From the NCBI RefSeq assembly GCF_019857205.1, contig NZ_JAHWXO010000013.1:1-48703 (forward strand): DNA of 48,703 bases. Direction: 5' to 3'. The position numbers and the translations under genes were made by a program. Position 1 is the stretch's first letter. Every line of letters begins with the position of its first letter. The DNA comes from Qipengyuania pacifica (GTDB taxonomy: Bacteria > Pseudomonadota > Alphaproteobacteria > Sphingomonadales > Sphingomonadaceae). The notes beneath the pieces are model-generated. The model did no database searches and was not told the DNA's origin. It saw only the letters and a program-made list of their open reading frames with translations. Below are positions 41,825 to 48,703 of this stretch, in pieces.

Positions 41825-42133
41825 GTGGGACATTCCATTATCCTCACGCCGGAAGCGCGTGACCATCTCGATGCCATCTACGATTATATCGCTGCCGCCG
41901 CGTCCCCGGACATCGCGCAACGCTTCACCGATGGCATCCTCGATCATATCGGCAAGCTGACCAGCTTTCCCCGGCGCGGCACGATGCGCGACGATCTGCG
42001 GCCCGGCTTGCGAACGACGGCCTGGCGGCGTCGTGTCACCATCGCCTTTGCGGTGGAAGACACGGCGGTCGTCATTGTCGGGATCTTCTACGGCGGTCGG
42101 GACTTCGAGAGCCTGCTGAGTGAGGATTCATAG
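41825..42133 (+). CDS. parE: ParE-family toxin (RelE/ParE fold)
   Basis: A 102-residue toxin. The pattern IILTPEARDHLDAIYDYIAAAASPDIAQRFTDGILDHIGKLTSFPRRGTMRDDLRPGLRTTAWRRRVTIAFAVEDTAVVIVGIFYGGRDFESLL is the classical ParE fold with the conserved PRRG and RPGLR region. Plasmid ParE toxins poison DNA gyrase. The start is GTG 41825, directly after parD. The pair probably stabilises the element in the host. Confidence 0.93.
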   Translation: MGHSIILTPEARDHLDAIYDYIAAAASPDIAQRFTDGILDHIGKLTSFPRRGTMRDDLRPGLRTTAWRRRVTIAFAVEDTAVVIVGIFYGGRDFESLLSEDS

Positions 42134-42139
42134 ACGCGA

Positions 42140-42210
42140 GCCGGGCCATGCCCGGCGAGCGACGATCATCCCATGACAGAGCGGCCGCGCCCGGTAAGGG
42201 GCGCGGCCGC
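42140..42210 (-). terminator. Tandem GC hairpins downstream of the parB-like gene
   Basis: GCCGGGC-CAT-GCCCGGC (42140-42156) is followed by a perfect 12-bp stem, GCGGCCGCGCCC/GGGCGCGGCCGC, with a 6-nt loop (42181-42210). It lies between convergent parE and parB genes and resembles the pair after DUF932. It has no T-run; it is probably a shared RNA 3' end. Confidence 0.55.
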
Positions 42211-42272
42211 GAATTGTCTGGCCGTGGGGAAAAGGGAAGCCGGAACCGCCAGAGCGGCCCCGGCTCCATCAC

Positions 42273-44393
42273 CTATTCAGCAGCAACCGAGTAGGCGGCT
42301 TCCTCGTCCACCGCTTCGGGTTCGGTCGGCAGCTCCACCGCCTCGACCTCCACGGCCTCGCCGTCCTGCGCTCCGGTATCGCGGGCCTCCGCTTCGGACG
42401 GCTGCGCGATCCCTTCGGCGTCCTCCGTCTCGACGGGTTCGGCCTCCGGTTCCGGCGTCCACAACACAGCGGGAAGCCAGCCCTTCCCGGCAAGACGCTG
42501 CTCGGCGGCTTCGGCCATGTCCGGCTTCTTCTTGTCCGCGATACGGCGGGCCGCATCCTCCGACACCCCTTCGGCCACGGCCTCAAGGATATGCGCCTTG
42601 GTGACACGGCCAAGGTAGCTGCCCACGGTCGGCGTCCAGTCCTTCGCCATGTCCAGCGCCAGCGCGCTCGCCAGCCTGTCCGCCGTTTGCAGCGTCCGGG
42701 GCTTGCGATCCCACGGCAGGCGCAGGGCGTTGACGGTGCGGGACGCGCAATGCGCCAGCAACGCCAGCCGCTGCTCATCGTCCAGTGCGACGATGAAGCC
42801 CCACAGGTCGGCCACGTCACGCGGCATGCGCTCGGCCCATGCGTCATGCGCCTCGCTCGCCCGCGCCGCCAGCGGCGTATCCTCGATCCCCGCCGCATGA
42901 CCACCAAGCGGGGTCACGGTCGGACGGATTTCAAGGCAACCGGCCTCGGCGTAGCTGTAGAACAGTTGCGCCGTGAGCGTGTGGGTCAGGGCGATCAACG
43001 CAATGCCGGGCTGCTCGCCAAGCGCCACGCGAAGGGCCAGCGTCCGGTGGGCGGACAGGTCGCGAATGAGGCTGTCGGAAATGGGCTTGCCCGGTTCCTC
43101 GTCCTCATCCTCGAAATCCTGAACGTCCTCGTCGCCGTCCTCGGCCTGCTCATCCTCCACGGCCTCCGGGTCGATGGCTTCCACCTCGTCCTCGGGCTGC
43201 GGATCGGCAAGCGCCTCATCCTCGGGACGCACGAAACCCCGCTCGATCCTGACCGTGCCGTCATGGTGAAGCACCACGAACGCCCCGCCATGTGCGATCA
43301 CGTTGGCATCGTAGGCGTAACGCTTGGCCGAAATGGCGTCGATCTCATCGGACACTGCTTCCAGCTTCGCCGCCACGTCCTCGGGCATTTCGTCATAGGA
43401 CGAATAGCCTTCGGCAAGCTCGTCATGCTCGGTGGACAGGGCCTCAAGCCGGGCCTCGTCCTCGTCGGACAGGTCCACGGCCTGCGGATAGAAGCGCCGC
43501 ATACCGTGGGCGTGGGGATAGTCGATATGGGCCTCAACCCATTTCCACCCCTCGGCCTGCACTCCGTCCGCGACCTCGCGCAGCTTCTCGACGGCAAGCA
43601 TGTCGAGCAAGCCCGCATCCTCGAAGAAACCGCCTCGATCCTCGCTGAACAGGTCGCGGATGATGTTGCCGCCCGCCTCGATATAGGCGTCGGCCCCGAC
43701 GAACACCGCACGGCGATCATCGGCGGGCACGTTGTTGGCGGTCATGTCGCGCCGAATGATCCACGGCTCCCGGTTGTGGTGCAGGTTCTCGAACACCTGC
43801 TCCTGCCGGGCGTGGTCCTCGGTGATGGCGAAGGCCATAAGCTGATCCAAGGTCAGCCCGTCCTCGCGATAGACCTGCAACAGCTTCGGACTGACAGCGC
43901 CAAGGCGAAGCCGCTGCTTCACCACACCGCCCGACACGCCGAACCGCGCGCCGATTTCCTCCGCGCCCCATCCCTTGTCTTCGGAAAGCTCGCGGAACCG
44001 CTCGAACTGATCGGCGGGGTGCATCGGGGTCCGGGTCACGTTCTCGTCCAGACTGATCTCGGACGGGTCGTTCTCGGTGTCGAGGCGGCAGCGAACCGGG
44101 TGGTTCTTCCTGATCTGCTTGCGCTTGGCGCGCAACAGATAGGCCAGCCTGCGGCCTTCGCCAGCAGTGACGAAATAGGCGCCGGTCGGCTTCTCGCTCT
44201 TCATTTCCGGTTCGATCACAAGGTTCTGGATCAAGCCCTTATGCTCGATGGAAGCGGCCAGCGCCTCGATGGCGGCCTCGCCATGCGGCACCTTGCGGGC
44301 GTTCTTGGGGGACTTCTTGAGCTTGTTCAGCGGCACGAAAATCTCGATGCCCGACACAGGCTCAACAGCGGTCGTTGGGGTAACAGCGTTCAT
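42273..44393 (-). CDS. Large ParB/RepB/Spo0J-like partition protein
   Basis: A 706-residue protein. The N-terminal ParB nuclease-like domain (residues ~18-120) has FVPLNKLKKSPKNARK and the GEGRRLAYLLRAK box. A helix-turn-helix follows (WGAEEIGARFGVSGGVVKQRLRLGAVSPKLLQVYREDGLTLDQLMAFA, ~145-195). The long C-terminal part contains a very acidic segment (~405-450, EDEVEAIDPEAVEDEQAEDGDEDVQDFEDEDEE) and a conserved domain with THTLTAQLFY. It is more than twice the length of chromosomal ParB and typical of this element family. Without a nearby ParA its role may be gene control or DNA handling rather than partition. ATG 44393 has AAGGAG upstream. Confidence 0.88.
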   Translation of the reverse strand: MNAVTPTTAVEPVSGIEIFVPLNKLKKSPKNARKVPHGEAAIEALAASIEHKGLIQNLVIEPEMKSEKPTGAYFVTAGEGRRLAYLLRAKRKQIRKNHPVRCRLDTENDPSEISLDENVTRTPMHPADQFERFRELSEDKGWGAEEIGARFGVSGGVVKQRLRLGAVSPKLLQVYREDGLTLDQLMAFAITEDHARQEQVFENLHHNREPWIIRRDMTANNVPADDRRAVFVGADAYIEAGGNIIRDLFSEDRGGFFEDAGLLDMLAVEKLREVADGVQAEGWKWVEAHIDYPHAHGMRRFYPQAVDLSDEDEARLEALSTEHDELAEGYSSYDEMPEDVAAKLEAVSDEIDAISAKRYAYDANVIAHGGAFVVLHHDGTVRIERGFVRPEDEALADPQPEDEVEAIDPEAVEDEQAEDGDEDVQDFEDEDEEPGKPISDSLIRDLSAHRTLALRVALGEQPGIALIALTHTLTAQLFYSYAEAGCLEIRPTVTPLGGHAAGIEDTPLAARASEAHDAWAERMPRDVADLWGFIVALDDEQRLALLAHCASRTVNALRLPWDRKPRTLQTADRLASALALDMAKDWTPTVGSYLGRVTKAHILEAVAEGVSEDAARRIADKKKPDMAEAAEQRLAGKGWLPAVLWTPEPEAEPVETEDAEGIAQPSEAEARDTGAQDGEAVEVEAVELPTEPEAVDEEAAYSVAAE

Positions 44394-44861
44394 CTTCCTT
44401 ACTCCTTCAAACCGCACTCACCCCGGAATGGGGTGGGCGGCGAAAGAGCGACCGGCAGGCCCGCCGGCGGAGCCGGGGCGCACCCGAAGGGCTGGAACGC
44501 AGAGGAGGTAAGCGCGGCTTGCCGCGCGTTGCGCCCCGGCGCGGCGGGCCTAAAGGACGCGCCCGCCCACCCCACCGACGGGGAGAGTCACAAACAAACG
44601 CGATCGGGCCGGCGAACGCCCTGGCCCGATCTCCGAAGATTCAGGAAAGACGCAAATCCGCCCAAACGGATTTACGGATCGGCGCGGAGGCGCCGAACGG
44701 GGCGTTGCGGGGTGTCCCCGCTCGAAGGGGTAGCGGGAGACCATCGGGCTCCCGATCAGGGGAACGCTTTCCCCTCACGCCCATCGTGTTTTCAATCGGA
44801 CGCGAACCGCCGTTGCCGGTTTGGGCCTACCGTCAGCGACCCGAGCCGGATAGAAGCAGGC
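44394..44861. other. 468-bp gene-free region between divergent parB-like and NTPase genes
   Basis: It holds the structured GC-rich leader of the parB-like gene (for example GCGCGGC-TT-GCCGCGC near 44513-44528). Nearer the NTPase are a hairpin, AAATCCG-N6-CGGATTT (44654-44673), and the promoter region of the NTPase, with no clear -35/-10. The change in composition near 44600 probably marks where the right-end cargo was inserted. Confidence 0.5.
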
Positions 44862-46565
44862 ATGTCCGCAGAATTGGTCATCAAAGAGATTCAGCGATTC
44901 CTCGCCAGCAAGGATGCTGAGGTTCTGTGCATCAAGGGGCGCTGGGGTGTTGGCAAGACTTACGCTTGGCGCCATTATCTCGAAAAGGCCCAGGAAAGCG
45001 GCGATCTCTACCAACAGGACTATGCCTACGTTTCCCTGTTCGGCCTCAATTCACTCGACGACTTGCGCTATGCGATCTTCGAGAGCACGGTTTCACCCGC
45101 ACAGGCGCTTACCGGCCCCGATGCCGAAACATTCGGGGCGCTGATCAAGAAAGGAAAATCCGTCGGGCGGCAGGCGCGGGGCTGGATCGGCCCGGCTCTC
45201 AGTGCCGTGGGATTTGGCGAGATTGGAAACGCCCTGGCGCGATCCGCCTTCCTGCTGGTGCGCGACCGGCTCGTTTGCCTCGATGATCTCGAACGTGCGG
45301 GCGTGGATCTGACGCCGCGTGATGTATTGGGGCTCGTTTCCTTTCTGAAGGAGCAGCGCAACTGCCGTGTCGTGCTGCTGCTCAACGATGAAGCGATGGA
45401 ACAGGAGAAGCGGAAGGATTTCGAACGCCTGCTGGAAAAAGCGATCGACACATCCATCGTGTTCGCCCCGACCGCTGAGGAAGCGGCCAGGATCGCCATC
45501 GTCGATGATGAGCCCGTGAGTGCCCTGCTACGGGGCGGCGTTGTCGCGCTCGGCATCACCAATATCCGCGTCATCAAGAAGATCGAACGGCTCGCACATC
45601 GGCTCGCCGGCTATCTGCAACCCTATCGCCCGGAAGTTCTGACACAGGCTGTCACAGCTTGCCTGCTGTCCGGCTGGGCAGTGTTTGAGCGCGATCACGC
45701 GCCGCCGATGGAGTTTATCCAGAGTTACAATGCGCTCATCGCAGCCATGCAAGATCGCGACAACGACCCCACAGATGAGATAGTGCGATGGCGCGATCAG
45801 CTCTCCGCGCTGCCATTCTCGCACCCGGACGATTTCGACCGAACGATCTTCGAGGGCGTTTCGGCCGGCTATTTTGACGAAGCTCGCTTGCTGAAAGAGG
45901 CGAAGATCCTAGAGGAAGCGCTGAACCGCAACAGCCGCGACAACAGTTTCGCCCGAGCTTGGGACCGCTATCACGAGTCATTGACGGACGACGACGAAGT
46001 GGTGCTCGATACGCTTTACCAGAGCGCAATGGAAAACCTAGCCACGATCGACTCTCTTAACATCAATGGCACCATATTGTTCTTGCGCGAGTTCGGCCGC
46101 AACGATGAGGCTGATGAGCTTGCTCGTGCTTACACTGCGGCACAGCCTGACGATCCCCGCTTCTTCGATTTGAGCTATCACCATTTTTCAACGGACGCGC
46201 CTGTCGATCCGACATTGAAAGCCGCGTTTGAGGCACGGCAGTCGAGCTTCAAGGATGAGCGCGATCCCAAGGGGGTGCTGCTGGCCATTGGCCGAGGCGA
46301 GCCTTGGCGGGATGAGGACGTCAGGCTTCTGGCGAATGTTACCATCGACGCCTTCGAGGCCATGATTGAGGAAACGGAGGGCAAGGATTTGCGTCTGGTC
46401 GTCCAAACGGCGCTACAGATCGCCGCACGCCACGAGCACGAAGACCCGTCCATGAAATCATCGCTCCAGGAGGCTCTGACGCGGATCGCGGGCAAGTCAC
46501 CCATGCGTGCCCGACGATTGCGGGCGTGGGGCTACAGGGCTTCGGCTCCCGAAAAGGAAATCTGA
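44862..46565 (+). CDS. KAP-like P-loop NTPase
   Basis: A 567-residue soluble P-loop protein. Walker A is IKGRWGVGKTYAW (G26-x4-GKT33). Walker B is RLVCLDDLERAG (D141, D142), with the DDLER signature of KAP/STAND-type NTPases, and a sensor-like VVLLLNDEAM strand follows. Residues ~230-320 look like a winged or lid helical region (NIRVIKKIERLAHRLAGYL). The C-terminal 250 residues are helical, without a known domain. It has no membrane helices, unlike classical KAP proteins. Such NTPases are frequent in phage-defence cargo. ATG 44862 is chosen because the frame upstream runs antisense through parB. It is convergent with the HNH operon. Confidence 0.8.
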   Translation: MSAELVIKEIQRFLASKDAEVLCIKGRWGVGKTYAWRHYLEKAQESGDLYQQDYAYVSLFGLNSLDDLRYAIFESTVSPAQALTGPDAETFGALIKKGKSVGRQARGWIGPALSAVGFGEIGNALARSAFLLVRDRLVCLDDLERAGVDLTPRDVLGLVSFLKEQRNCRVVLLLNDEAMEQEKRKDFERLLEKAIDTSIVFAPTAEEAARIAIVDDEPVSALLRGGVVALGITNIRVIKKIERLAHRLAGYLQPYRPEVLTQAVTACLLSGWAVFERDHAPPMEFIQSYNALIAAMQDRDNDPTDEIVRWRDQLSALPFSHPDDFDRTIFEGVSAGYFDEARLLKEAKILEEALNRNSRDNSFARAWDRYHESLTDDDEVVLDTLYQSAMENLATIDSLNINGTILFLREFGRNDEADELARAYTAAQPDDPRFFDLSYHHFSTDAPVDPTLKAAFEARQSSFKDERDPKGVLLAIGRGEPWRDEDVRLLANVTIDAFEAMIEETEGKDLRLVVQTALQIAARHEHEDPSMKSSLQEALTRIAGKSPMRARRLRAWGYRASAPEKEI

Positions 46566-46614
46566 TCCCAGCCGGGCGAGCGCCAGAAGTTTAGCGTTCC
46601 ACAGCCGTTCGGCG

Positions 46615-47421
46615 CTATATGTCCGAGGCAAAGTCCGTAGGATAGCCGCGCCCGATCTGGTCGAAGATCATGTCCCCCTCACTGTGGACGGCAAGGATTG
46701 CCTCGGGACCGAGTGGCTGTGTCACATAGAGGTCGAAGGAGGGAGTGTCGGTCTGGCAGCCGAGCGTTCGAGCGAAGCTCGCCACCAGCGCGCAACTCGC
46801 GTCATAGCGATGATTGGTCAGGGCAAGTGGCACCGCGGCCTCGATCACTCTTGGTCGGCCGAGGGTTGCGAGTTGCGCCTGGAGCATCTCGTCATCCTGC
46901 CAAAAATAGACGGCTTCGCCACCCCAGCTTGAGAGCAGCAGTTCGACACCGCCATCGTCGATCGTCCTTGGAAGAGACGTCAACCAGAATTTCCCCGCGC
47001 GGGCATCGTGCTGGCTGCCGTGAAAGGGGCTGGCAGTGAATAGGGCGTCGGCCATCTCGGAGGTGAACAATCCGGCGCCGACCTGGCGGTCGAGGCGGGC
47101 CTTGATTGTCTCTAGCGTCGAGGGCACCGCACCGCGCACGATGATTGCGTCAGCCTCATCATCCATCAGGCGCGTATAGTGCCAGGCTCGGATCGTCCGG
47201 TCAGCGATCTGGGCCGACAACTCCTCCTGAAATTTGAGGAACCCGGCAGCGAAGGGATTGCTCGGGGGCGGGCCGCAATGGTGCGACAGGGTGCGTTCGC
47301 GCTGCTGGCGCCGGTCGGTCTCAAAGTATTTGCGTATGAGGTCGGACGCTCCCCGCAGCCTTTCGTTAATGCCCTGGTCGAAAGTTGCGACGTTCCACAC
47401 GTCGATCGGCGTGGCGATCAT
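46615..47421 (-). CDS. Hypothetical partner protein of the HNH nuclease
   Basis: A 268-residue soluble protein I cannot assign. A central segment begins RAWHYTRLMDDEADAIIVRGAVPSTLETIKARLDRQVGAGLFTSEMADALFTASPFHGSQ and continues to WLTSLPRTIDDGGVELLLSSWGGEAVYFW. The WHYTRL start and the later GGEAVYFW strand faintly recall ADP-ribosyl-transferase-like folds; this is a guess. Its ATG overlaps the HNH gene's stop (ATGA), so the two proteins are made together and probably act together. Its stop lies 49 bp from the stop of the NTPase gene. Confidence 0.75.
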   Translation of the reverse strand: MIATPIDVWNVATFDQGINERLRGASDLIRKYFETDRRQQRERTLSHHCGPPPSNPFAAGFLKFQEELSAQIADRTIRAWHYTRLMDDEADAIIVRGAVPSTLETIKARLDRQVGAGLFTSEMADALFTASPFHGSQHDARAGKFWLTSLPRTIDDGGVELLLSSWGGEAVYFWQDDEMLQAQLATLGRPRVIEAAVPLALTNHRYDASCALVASFARTLGCQTDTPSFDLYVTQPLGPEAILAVHSEGDMIFDQIGRGYPTDFASDI

Positions 47422-48407
47422 TGTCCAGCACCCCCGGCGTTGCTATCCGCTTCGGGTTGGACGATGCCGTCGAAACCAAAGGTCGCGGGCACCTTCTCGC
47501 CGCGAACCGTTTCCCGCCCTGTAAGGTCGATGGTGTTCACCCTGGGGCGCCCATAAGCCTTCGCGTCGAACGATCCCGGTGTCGGAAATGGCACCAGACT
47601 CAGCGGTTGTCCGTTGATGCATTGGTCTTGGGAGAGCGACGGGATGAAGACTTGCAGCACCTCGTTGCCGAGGCCGATCACATAGAAGGCATAGGGGACC
47701 GTGGTGACGCCCGACCGGCGGCGCAGCAACATCAGCGTCACCTTGTCGTTGGGCATCGGACCCGAAATGAAGGTGCGGATGATTGGAAATTCCGCGACGA
47801 AACTCTGACTATGATCGGGGTTGCGTATCCAGTCGAACGTCTCGGAGAAATGGGCCAACTCGACTTCAGGAAGCAGGGTCAGGCCGATTTTCACGAGCCC
47901 CTTGAGTGCGGCGACCGGGATATAGGGATCGCGGTGAAGCTCGAAGCGGAGCTGCTTTGCTTGTTCGTCGATCGTAAAATGGGGGTCGCCCTCATACTCG
48001 CTGAGCTGGAAGGCTCCAGTGGAGTATTCGACTCGCCAACCCTTGCCACCGCCAGGCTCCTTGATGGTCGGAACGCCGCTGCGGCCCTTAATGCGCATGA
48101 GCGTCCGCATGGGCTTGGTCCAGTTTCCCAGATCGTTCTCGATTCCCTTACCGAAATAGCTGTTGCAGGCGTCGCACTCGTAGTTGCTGAACAGGCCGAT
48201 CCGGCCAAAGGCTGCCGGTAGCGCATGGGCATCGGTCTTGAACTGAACCTCGGGTTCGCTGAGGCCACAGAAGCGGCAGTGCTTCGGACGATCAGGGCTA
48301 CCGAGTGTGCATCTCATTCCGGGTTCGAGGAAGAGAGGTTTGCAGCAAGCGTAGTGCTGGTCGTAGAAGTCGGCGGCGGCCGCAGTTGCTGGATCGAGAT
48401 CGGTCAT
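47418..48407 (-). CDS. Zinc-ribbon HNH endonuclease-like protein
   Basis: A 329-residue protein with an HNH_5-like N-terminal domain: C44-x2-C47 (CRFCG), H61 (TDAHALPAAFG), C78-x2-C81-N82 (CDACNSYFG) and then IENDLGNW. The four cysteines should hold a structural zinc, with H61 and N82 in the nuclease site. The remaining 230 residues are mixed alpha/beta with no domain I recognise and may sense or bind a target. ATG 48407 is preferred over 48431. It is the first gene of a two-gene operon with the protein at 46615, at the very right end of the element, a common place for defence or toxin cargo. Confidence 0.78.
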   Translation of the reverse strand: MTDLDPATAAAADFYDQHYACCKPLFLEPGMRCTLGSPDRPKHCRFCGLSEPEVQFKTDAHALPAAFGRIGLFSNYECDACNSYFGKGIENDLGNWTKPMRTLMRIKGRSGVPTIKEPGGGKGWRVEYSTGAFQLSEYEGDPHFTIDEQAKQLRFELHRDPYIPVAALKGLVKIGLTLLPEVELAHFSETFDWIRNPDHSQSFVAEFPIIRTFISGPMPNDKVTLMLLRRRSGVTTVPYAFYVIGLGNEVLQVFIPSLSQDQCINGQPLSLVPFPTPGSFDAKAYGRPRVNTIDLTGRETVRGEKVPATFGFDGIVQPEADSNAGGAGQ

Positions 48408-48590
48408 CGCTGTTCTAGATGCAGGACTCACGCTTGAATGGCGAGAGGTTGAAGGGTGGGTGCTGATACCGCCGCCTCATCAAACGGGAATCGGTCAGCT
48501 AAACGTGGGCGATCCCATCGAAGCTGCACCTCGCTCAATTCTCGCGATAGCCACTAGCCGAATTTTCGGACATCAAAGCTTCCGCAATCG

Positions 48591-48610
48591 GTTGTAGCCC
48601 GGTTGTAGCC
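48591..48610 (+). repeat. Right copy of 20-bp tandem repeat, putative integrase arm site
   Basis: GTTGTAGCCCGGTTGTAGCC, identical and in the same orientation as 2662-2681. It lies 66 bp from the right tRNA. A further TAGCCCG follows at 48621. Also in this gap (48408-48676) is a hairpin, GGCATT-TTTG-AATGCC (48631-48646). No gene is seen. Confidence 0.6.
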
Positions 48611-48659
48611 CGAGCTTTTTTAGCCCGAGAGGCATTTTTGAATGCCCTAGCAAGTTACT

Positions 48660-48676
48660 GATTTTCTTAGAAAATC
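48660..48676. repeat. Perfect hairpin abutting the right tRNA 3' end
   Basis: GATTTTC-TTA-GAAAATC lies directly next to the tRNA 3' CCA. A similar but imperfect ATTTTC-GAAA-GAAAAAT lies at the same place beside the left tRNA-like sequence (2471-2487). It is probably part of the attachment site, or a terminator of the tRNA transcript. Confidence 0.5.
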
Positions 48677-48703
48677 TGGAGCGGGCGAAGGGATTCGAAC
48701 CCT
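48677..48703 (-). tRNA. 3' end of a tRNA (probably tRNA-Gly), cut by the window edge
   Basis: The minus strand gives a T arm with AGGG-TTCGAAT-CCCTT, then the acceptor strand CGCCCGC-T-CCA. The last twelve bases match the left tRNA-like sequence exactly. The anticodon is outside the window, so the Gly identity is inferred from that match. It points toward the element, as expected for the intact target gene at the right attachment site. Confidence 0.7.

Larger units (their letters stand above)
2471..48703. mobile_element. Tn4371-like integrative and conjugative element (right end at the window edge)
   Basis: The stretch from the left tRNA-Gly-like sequence to the right tRNA 3' end holds an integrase at one end, metal-resistance and efflux cargo, a full TrbB-to-TrbI mating apparatus with TraG, relaxase and TraF, a RepA with iteron-like repeats, and a ParB-like protein. 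This set and order is the published core of Tn4371-family ICEs. Both ends share ATTTTC...GAAAA followed by the tRNA 3' end TGGAGCGGGCGA. Both also carry the 20-bp repeat GTTGTAGCCCGGTTGTAGCC. The exact crossover point cannot be fixed because the right tRNA runs off the window. Confidence 0.8.

Noticed and set aside
42591..44861. Very long plus-strand frame (over 750 codons) leading into the NTPase gene
   Set aside because: The upstream part is exactly antisense to the parB-like gene. The NTPase homology-like region begins near 44862 with its own ATG.
1..48703. CRISPR array, insertion sequence or phage structural genes
   Set aside because: No regularly spaced repeats of CRISPR type, no DDE transposase and no capsid or tail genes were found on either strand.

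Overview
The window carries one nearly complete integrative and conjugative element (ICE) of about 46 kb in a GC-rich alphaproteobacterium, most likely a sphingomonad. That placement rests on the FixLJ pair, the style of the Trb and DUF genes, and codon use; no rRNA marker is present to confirm it. The first 2.2 kb are ordinary chromosome: a haem-PAS oxygen-sensor kinase (FixL-like) overlapping its response regulator (FixJ-like).

The left boundary is a tRNA-Gly(GCC)-like sequence at 2487-2568. Its 3' half looks good and its 5' half is poor. The right boundary is the 3' end of another minus-strand tRNA (48677 to the window edge) with a closely similar acceptor end. Each end also carries the same 20-bp tandem repeat, probably integrase arm sites. 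A DUF4102-type tyrosine integrase lies just inside the left end.

Cargo 1 (4.3-17.8 kb) is a metal and efflux island: a broken MFS gene, a His-rich CDF exporter, a SmtB-like ArsR repressor, two DUF305 proteins, a CopZ-like chaperone, the Cu(I) ATPase CopA, CueR, a tripartite HAE-1 type RND pump and a LysR regulator. I find three copies of an ArsR-type operator and three CueR-type sites. The RND promoter region carries one of each.

The conjugation core (17.8-37.6 kb) lies almost entirely on the minus strand, with ATGA overlaps. From right to left in coordinates, which is the direction of transcription, it runs: small regulators, replication initiator RepA with iteron-like repeats, DUF2840, TraF peptidase, DUF736, lytic transglycosylase, relaxase (DUF3363 type), TraG coupling protein, CopG-like protein, TrbB-C-D-E-J-(K)-L-F-G-I and DUF2274. 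This matches the Tn4371-like ICE layout with a P-type (VirB-like) mating apparatus. A 32-bp element is shared upstream of traG and trbB, and a hairpin covers the likely trbB ribosome binding site.

The maintenance and accessory zone (37.6-48.4 kb) holds an XRE regulator with a palindromic operator, DUF932, a second DUF736, ParDE, a large ParB-like protein and long structured leaders. Unrecognised cargo sits at 39336, 41140 and the right end. The right end has a KAP-like P-loop NTPase facing a two-gene operon (a zinc-ribbon HNH nuclease and an unknown partner). That right-end group is the best candidate for an undescribed, possibly defensive, system.
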